Shown here: in pieces, positions 38,890 to 47,800 of the stretch
How the letters are laid out: the number at the start of each line of letters is the position of its first letter
Numbering within the stretch: position 1 is the first letter of the stretch
Origin: Pararge aegeria
Taxonomy: Eukaryota > Arthropoda > Insecta > Lepidoptera > Nymphalidae
Assembly (NCBI RefSeq): GCF_905163445.1
Contig: NC_053186.1
Span: 1,182,599-1,246,598, forward strand
Direction: 5' to 3'
DNA length: 64,000 bases
The notes under the pieces: generated by a model
The model's input: the letters and a program-made list of their open reading frames with translations, nothing else
Databases searched by the model: none
Told to the model about the DNA's origin: nothing
Made by a program: the position numbers and the translations under genes

Positions 38890-41800
38890 ATCACATGCAA
38901 AAGTAAAATAATGTCGCGTAGCGTAGATTCTATGCACGTGTCGGTCTTTTATCTTCAATAGGGTAACTAAAGGTCTGAGAATGTTTTGAATTCGTTTGTA
39001 TGGAAAAATAAATATACCTCTTTTGATTTAATATTTTTACAGGGTGATTCCTTATGAAATATACCTATAGGGTGCATAGGTATTTCCTAATTCCGTTACA
39101 CGTTGTATGTAGAGTATATGTATACCTATATATGCATATATATATATGTATATTTATGTGCACCACCTACCTCTCTTCTTGAGCTGTATTTTACGCCATC
39201 GGTTGCCATGAATAGATCGCTATATAGCGATAATACTTTGTGTAATTTTTTTTACATTCATAAAGCAGATTGCCCACATTTGTAACTTTTTGTATTATGC
39301 AGTAAAATATTTTCATTAATCACTAGTTAGTGAATAATAAGACGTTAATAGTTCGTCACTATTTGCAATTACTTTTTTTGTTATTTTTTATAGTAATAAT
39401 TGACGGCCCTGCACGGCTAGCATAGACAGAAGACAATTATCTCCAGCTTTATCAACTCTCAGAGCATTGACGCACAAGTGGAAATAATTTCCAATTATAT
39501 ATGTAATAATAAACGGGGTAAACTTTTCATATTCCCTGTTCCCGTGCTTTAGCAGGTGGTCACGTTAATTATATACTATGTCATGGGATATAATTGGGGG
39601 ATATAATTTTTGTCTCTTGCCTGTGCTAGCCCAGCAGGTAGATGATAACTTGTAAGTTGGTAAGTTGAAAACCATTGCCTAAATATAAACAGAGCAAACA
39701 CTTCGAAGGGCATGCAAGGGACGCGTCTCCCTGAGTCCATCAACATGAGGCGTAAGTGTTGGATAGTAGCAGGCGGAATTCCAAGATAAATTATGAAAAT
39801 TTAGCTTCCATGATAAATTTCCTATACGCCGCGAAAAGCAGGAGAATCTGTTTGGTGTAATTTATAGTTTCTTCAACCTATACACTCCACACCAAACAGA
39901 TCTTCGGCAATGTACCCTCTACGCACGTTTCGCTCTGAATCCGGAGCATCCTCAGAAGATATTGACTTTACAATGAATTATTGTTACGAAGTTGACTTAT
40001 TATTTTTCATAATAATAAATCACATTACATCATTAGATAAATACAATATTGTAGCGATTCTTTGTTACTGCCATCGTGCCTTTTGAAATAAACAATATTT
40101 TGTTAAAATCTTATATTTATATTGATAGAAGATCTGAGGACGTCATATATAACTCTTTTGATTATTTGTGTATACTTTTTTTTCCCAACAGTACTTTAAG
40201 CCTTGGATGATCTCAGTATCCCGCAACAGTGTTTTTCACAAAAGGGGACTTAGCGTTACTACCAGTGCCAATTAATGCTAATTTAGAAAGAACAAAAAGT
40301 TAATCAAATGGATATAAAAGTCAAATTTTATTGTATGATTCCTGAGCTTAAAACTGCTTCTTTTGCTGTCCGTTTAAGCCTACCTAAACGTTTTTGCCCA
40401 TGGCTACTCAATTCAACTCCTGGGCAATTTATTATTTAACTGCCTAGGGTGTTTAGTGCCAGAATCGACAAAAAATTATTGAATCGACACCGCCTCCTCA
40501 CCACGCCGCTTTCACTTGATAGAGGATGCTTCTTAAGTAACTAAACGATTCATTACATTTTCTTAATTTATTTTTAAGAATGACAGTCATTTTGGACACA
40601 TTCCAAAATGTCACGTTAATATATAGGCGTAGGGCTCCGCAAGCTTTTAATTCGATCAACTGAAAACCAATATTTATGATCCACATAGTATTTACATAGA
40701 TGGACCATTTAGTCAGCCTCAACAACGTCTCATGCATAAGGTAGTAAATCACCACATAGAACGGAAGGCTCCGGCCTACTAAGTACGGTGACAAGACCAG
40801 GAGAAGAAGAAGAAGGTAGTAAATTGTAATTATAAACTCACCGATCCTTTATACGGGTTCCCCGGATATTCTGTAAACAAAAATTTTTCTGTAATATCGG
40901 TTTACGGACGATAATTATACGTGATAACGTGCGTTCGAGTAGAAGAAAGATTAATGCGTCACAAATTGACCGCCAAGACTTATTGTGCCTCTCTATTCCG
41001 CGCTCTCGCTTGCTTGCTCTTCTCGGGCGGAACGTGACAATGAGTCATGCTTTATCGTGCGTGCAGACGGCGTTCATTTGACAAGACGAAAAAAACTATT
41101 CACGCCAAATAAACTATTATAAATAAAAATCACTCTATTTCCGTTTCCTGGATGCAAGCTATCATTGTGTAAAATTCCATTCAGTCGGTTCAGCAGTAGA
41201 GCCGAATATAGGTTACAAATTCAAAATTCAAAAATGTTTTATTCATGTAGACCTTATCACAGGCACTTATGAAGCGTTTATACATTTAAAATGCAACACT
41301 AATGCTAGTGATGGTGATAACTGCATTCGTTTACTTAAAACTAAAGCTTGTAGGGTTCCAAACGTGCCTTGGTCTAAGATAAGCCCACAACAAACTTAGC
41401 CCGATGAAAAAAAAACATCCAGCTATTTACTTAATTATGTCGAACAATGGATGTCCACTGCTGGAGATAGGTCTTTTGTATGGAGTTCAAAATACCACAG
41501 CCTTGTGCCGCTTGGCTCCTGCGGCTCCCTGCGACTCCCTTGAATTCCTCTGTCCACCAAAGCGGGGGTCTACCAAAGCTGTTTTACGGGTGCGAGGTCG
41601 CCATTCCAGCACCTTTAGACCCTACCGACCATCGGTTCTCTGAGCTATATGTACCGACTGTTGCCGATTTAGCTACGCGATTCTTTGAGCTATTTCGGTA
41701 ACTCCGTTACTCTGGTAATTTACTAAATGATTAAACCTTAATAACAAAAAAACAATTCTTAAATTTTTGTATGTTGTCTATTAGCTTCGGCTAATTTCTA

Positions 41801-44800
41801 AAACGGTGTACTAGTTTTGACCGGAATTCGTCAAGCAGGTTGGATTGCAGACACATAAGTAACATTTTATTTCTGAAATCTAATCTTGGATTTGCTGGTT
41901 GGAAGCCACCTCATAGCCAGCCATATAACTCTAAATTATGAAGTTTCTTTATGACGCTAAAAAGGAGCTTCTCTGAAGTATCTCTAATGGAAACGGTGGT
42001 TGGAAAATTGTAAGAAGTTACAGGACATTAAAATTTCCTTTTGCTTAAAATAAAATATACCTCTTATAGTTTTTTTAAACGAACCGCAAGAGTTAATAAG
42101 AATATACATACAATACGTTCGAATTAGTTTAAATTTTACGCGAACAAAGTAGAGGTAAATGGACGAAAACTAAACTTTCCTTACCAGAACCCAAGACGTT
42201 GGGTAAATTGCCAACCGGGTTCATCAAAGAGTCATCCCATTTAGTCCTGAAAAAGAGATAGGATCATAAAAACGGAACTATGAAGCAATCGTTTTTTGGA
42301 TTTGGGTTACTTTTTTTGAAGTTATACTTCTTTAGCGGCGTTAGGAAAAATAATGGGAGTGGAATTATACGATGTAATGAAATGCGCGCGCACATGATTA
42401 CACGATTTTAACAGCGTGAAGGTAGTTGCGAAACCGAGTGAGAAAGAGAATACATCGTTCGCCAGCTCACTTTTAACGATGCGCGCGCACACCGTCAAAA
42501 AACAGCACCCTGAAGTTAGCTATCAAGTTTGACAGTGTATACTTTCAATTGTCAGTCTGCGGGGTCATTCCGGTGATTTAATTTATTGTTCAAAAATTTT
42601 AAACATTAAAATGTTTAGTGAAACGTGGTGGTCCGATAATGAGATAATTGGATATTGCGTTATAATAAAACTTTCAAAGTATTAAATACCTTTTTTCTAT
42701 TGTTAGTGTCCTTTTTTCTACAAACGTAGAATAAGGCGTCAGATAAAATTTTTGAAAAGATTTTTATCCTGTTACGCCAAAGAAGTATAACTTCTAACGC
42801 GTATATATAAGTACACAAATGTTTTTTGGGGGCTTTTGCATAAAACTGTATATCAGCGCTTTCGTACCTTATAACATGTAACGCCTCAGGTTGCAAGGCA
42901 CAGGGCGGCACGTTGCAGGACGTTGGTTTTTTATCATCCGTCAGGTGGGCCATTTACTTGGTCCGTCAATTATTAATATAAAAAAATATATTTATTATTA
43001 TGCTAGGGGTCCCTCGCGACTTTGTTTGGTTAGAAGTCGACCCTAAAAGATTGACATATGCTGTCACAGATTTTTTTTTAGAACTTTGAAGGGAAACCAC
43101 TTGACTTTATCGAAACTGTAACCTTTTACGCAGCGCAGCGCACGCAGCGGAAGCTATCAAAAGGATAAAAAAACACGACTTTGAAACATTTTTTATTGGT
43201 GCTTTGATTCTATTGCTCTTAGTGTGCTGATATACAACCAATAGTCTTCCTAACTAATGGGCTATCTAACACTGAAATAATTTTTGAAATCATTAGTGCC
43301 CGAGATCATCACGTTCAAGTAAAAACACAAACAACCTCTTCAGCTTTATATATTAGTGTAAGATATAAGTTATGCCTTACTTCTCAGTAAAGTCATATCC
43401 ATAGTTCTCGGTCAGCTGGCGCTTTGCCTTCAGCATCAGCTGAATCTTGCCTGCCAAGTTCGAACCCTGGGCTTCTGCTGGTGCTTCATCAGACGGAGGC
43501 ATGTTCTTGAAGACCAGGAGGAAGGTCACTACCACAGATGCGGCAAAGAGGATCAGGAGAAAGCATACACATGTGTATTGTGAGTGGATCACATTCTTCA
43601 GCCTATAACATAATAAAGAAAAAAACGTGTGTGTACTTATAATAATAAATGCTTTTAATTCAGGCCAAATACTTATATGACAAAAATGACAAAAATTAAA
43701 ACAAAAATACAAAAAATACTGTGAAAATAATACAAAAAAAATTAAATACAATAGTAAAATTAGAAATTTAAATAAATATCCAACTAACCACTTATATACA
43801 CCCATTAGAAGTTATTCTTCTTTTGCGTAACAAGATAATCGTATCTCACGCCTTATTCTACCTTTATAGAGAAAACGACGATAACAATAGGCTTGGAAGG
43901 TCACTTCTGTGGGATGCAACTTGTGTTGATACCCTAGCTGCATCACACATCCAGGCCACTTCGTCAATGGTAGGTGCGGCTGCTTCCAGTGCCGAGCAGG
44001 CCAAGAGGCGTAAATATGAAAACCTGGATAGCAGCTTCATTTTTGTGCCTTTTGGAGTAGAGACTTTGTGACCGTGGGGTCCGGAGGCAAGAGCACTTTT
44101 CAAAGAATTATCGAAAAGGGTTATCGAGTCTACCGGTGATCCTAGAGCGGGCCACCTTGGCCAACGAATTAGTTTGGCCATCCAAAGGGGCAATGCTGCC
44201 AGCATCTTGGGAACTGTGCCTCGCTTCGGTGGTTTCGAGGAAGTTTTAGATTTTATTTAGTTTTTAAATAGTTTATTTTAGGTTATAGTTATGTATTAAT
44301 AAAAAATATATTTTATTTAATAAATACATCAAAATTAATTAAAGAATAAGCACCGCTTATGGATTTTTATAAGGCATTATCTAATTATCTCATTATCGGA
44401 CCACCAAGTTTCACTAAACAGTAAAATTTGAGATTTTCGTACAATTGAATCAATCAAATCACCGGAATGATCCTGCAGACTTTGACAACTGAAAGTGTAC
44501 CTACACTGTCAAACCATATAGCTAACTTCAGGGTTTTTTGTGACGGTGCGCGCGCGCATCGTTAAAAGTTAGCTGGCGGGCAATGTATTCGCCTCTCATT
44601 CGGTTTCGCAACTACCGTCATACTGTTAAAATCGTGTAACTATGTGCGCGCGCATTTCGCTACATCGTGTAATTTCACTCCCATGATTTTTTTAAATAAT
44701 AGAGAGAAACTGTTGTTATAGAAGTTTCTTCTACAAACGCAGAATAAGGCGAAAGATAAAATTTTTGAAAAGATTTTTATCTTGTCACGCGAAAGAAGTA

Positions 44801-47800
44801 TTACTTCTAACGCGTGTACATAAGTACATACGTTTTTTTAAATATTATAGCGGCAACAGAAGTACATCATCTGTGAAAATTTCTACTGTCTAGCTATCGC
44901 GGCCTATGAAATAAAGCCTGGTGACAGACGGAGAGACAGACAGACAGACAGACGGACAGTGGATTTTCAGTAATAGGGCTCCGCTTTCGCGTCACTGCCG
45001 GGGTATCTGCTCCGGTCATTTACTTTAACAAATAAATATTCGTCAGATAAACTTACGCGCAAGAAACGCAAGAGTAAGTGTCTTCCGATTTTTTTTTCAT
45101 GTGACGACAACTCCTGTTATCCTTCTACAAAAAAGAATATTAAATTTATTATATTAAGTAAACATGCACTCTCTTGAAGTCTTTATTAAAAACAATGAGC
45201 TAAAAAAAGCCAAATAAATTTAAAATTCAAAATTAATTTATTTCAAGTAGGCTTAATATAAGCATTTTTGAAACATCAAGTATGTCTCTTTGTAGTGATT
45301 CTAAATAATTTTTAACTGTTATAACTTTAGCGCTAAGAAGAATGTTTGCATTGTGTGACAAGGGAGCTAACAATTTGTTATTTTAGTTTGTATGTAATTT
45401 TTTAATGTACTTTGCTTGGAGTCAAGAAAATTACATAAAATTTATCTTACACGTTAAAATTAAAAGCAATTAGTTTAGTAGCATTAACGAACCCAAAACC
45501 ACCAACTTTCTCTCCTTTCATCTTGATAAACCTGAAAAAGAATAAATCAAAAGTTAGTACCTACTTAGAATTCTAAGCGTTCTTAATTTAATGATTGTAA
45601 CATCCAAAAACAATCTTTTGACAAACCATCAAGGTCCCAAAACTAAACCAATTCCACTGTTATTCGATTAAATATTTAATATTAAAATTTTAATATTTAA
45701 TATTACAACCAAGTAAAGCCATTTTAAACTATAATTAATTAATCTTGATTATATTTTATCGTTAGGTATTGGATTCATCTGCTAAAATTCTCTGTATTCT
45801 CTCGGGCGATTTAAATATTTTATTTATATATTTTATTAAGTAAGTAAGAAGAAAACGTAATAATTATAAATAGAACTTTTTGTGACAAACCTCGTCTAAT
45901 TCTGTGGAGATTCGTAGAAGAACCAGAACAAGAGGAGAAAGGACGGACGTTGGGGTCTCAAGGTGCTGGAATGGCAACCCCGCACTGGTAAGCGCAGCGT
46001 TGGTCGACCCCCAACGAGATGGACAGACGACATTAACGAAACGACGAAATTGACGGCGCGTCGCAGATAACCGCTGGATCCAAGCGGTACGAAACCGTGG
46101 AATTTGAAACTACAAAAGGCCTATGTCCAGTAGTGGACGTGTATCGGTTGATATGAGGATTATGATGATATATATATTTCTAATACAAAGCAGCATTTCT
46201 GTGTTCCGTTCTGAAGACCGTTGTCGCCGCTGTAATTTCAGGCACATAAGGGCCTACGCCTTAGGTCGATGGACACAGGGCGACATTTTGCAGGACGTTT
46301 ATACTCTACGTACCGAACTTCTGGATCTGTCTCGGCTCGAATGTTGGTCCTCTTGCAGATTTTGAACGGTAATCTTACCGTGCTTGTGACTTTTATACCT
46401 ATCTGTGCTGCTTGAGTCGTAGGATTTCTGAAAATGTTATATTTAATGTTACTTTATAACAGTGGATACCCTGTGCACGATTCAGTAAAATATTTTCGAA
46501 TGAAAAAAATCATAAAGAGACCTACAACAATATTTTGAAGTACGTTTTTCTTAGTTATTTATTATTGTAGGATTAGGATTTTCGTATTTCTTATTAAATT
46601 GTGTTTATTAATTAAGTACCTGTTATTTTTATAATCATGAAACACAAAAAATGAATAAATAAGCAATTGCACATTAAAACGGTCATGTCGCGCTCTCAAG
46701 TCCATACCGTTGTCCGTTAGTAGTAACTCTACTGACGGTGCAGAAGTAAGCTTCTACCGAGAAGAAGCAACAAGGAATTTGGGACAAGACAACATCTGTA
46801 GTCCCTCTAATACTATCAACTTTCGTAAGGATTTAAAGATGTGTGTTACTCTTTTAAACAAGGTACGTTCAGTACTTAACTGAAGGAATTTAAACTGTAA
46901 GTTCTTTGAACTTTAAGGAATGAAGCCCATGTGACTTCTATTTACCCCGAATAAAGCCATGCTTCCCGTAATATTTATAAATAACTAAATTTCACGTCGA
47001 TAAGCTAAAATCATAGCTAAGTTGCCATAGCGTAGGTTAGTCAAATAGAACTAACGTGGTCTGTCTTGTTGGATCTTGAATCCGAGTATGATTTCTTCCT
47101 CTTATCTTTAATCTTATTTTTAACATCCCTTAGTAGGTTAATCTTCTCTGGATCTCTGAAAATACAATCAAAACTAAAATTATTATTATTCGAATCTTTT
47201 TAATAGGTATATTTGTTTTTTTTTTCAAATAAAATATGAAGTGACAAGCTGATTGGCATGATCAGTTGATGCAAGGAAACTGAGGTGTTGGTGTCAAGCC
47301 TTATATGTCTGAAACTACATTGCAGCTTGGCAGAAAAAAGCATGGCGGTCATACTTCCCCGGAAGAACGCTGTCACAAAAAGCTTTAAAGTGTTTGACTT
47401 AGTCTTAACTTCTAACTCACGTTTTCTCTCTCTGCATCATGTCCTTGAATATCTTCAACACTGGAGACTGAGTTTCTTTATCTGACTTTCGTTCATGGCT
47501 GAAACACAATTGGATATACAGTGGCAGTCAAATCCATACTTTATATTATACACGTGAAAGTGTGTCTGTTTGTTTACCTATATTCGGTTCAACCCCCTCT
47601 TGATGAAATATGAAAATTTGACACATACATAGCTTGTGTCTTATGGTCATAAGATTTTTGAAGTAAAACTTCTGTAGGCGCAACTAGGGAGTAACTCCGA
47701 TTTTTTCGGAAGTAACGCTTACGTCGGACGTCTGCGTAGTTTCCGCTATTTAAAAATAATAATTTGAATTGGTCGTAAGTATGTGTCATATACTCCACGC

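Noticed and set aside
40498..40794. 98-codon minus-strand frame close to exon 9
   Set aside because: It follows the exon 9 donor by about 50 bp but has no acceptor in phase, and it contains element-like sequence ending in a GAAGAAGAAG run.
41404..41701. Two overlapping plus-strand frames of 79 and 73 codons
   Set aside because: Shadows of a LINE tail on the minus strand with recognisable VLEWRPRT motif.
43864..44205. 113-codon minus-strand open frame
   Set aside because: Antisense to the reverse-transcriptase fragment, which has clear family motifs on the plus strand.
42345..44693. A single 2.35 kb DNA transposon with 310-bp terminal inverted repeats
   Set aside because: The interval contains exon 7 with good splice sites and correct phase, the outer edges show no target duplication, and other repeats inside are in mixed orientation. 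Two separate insertions or an inverted duplication fit better.
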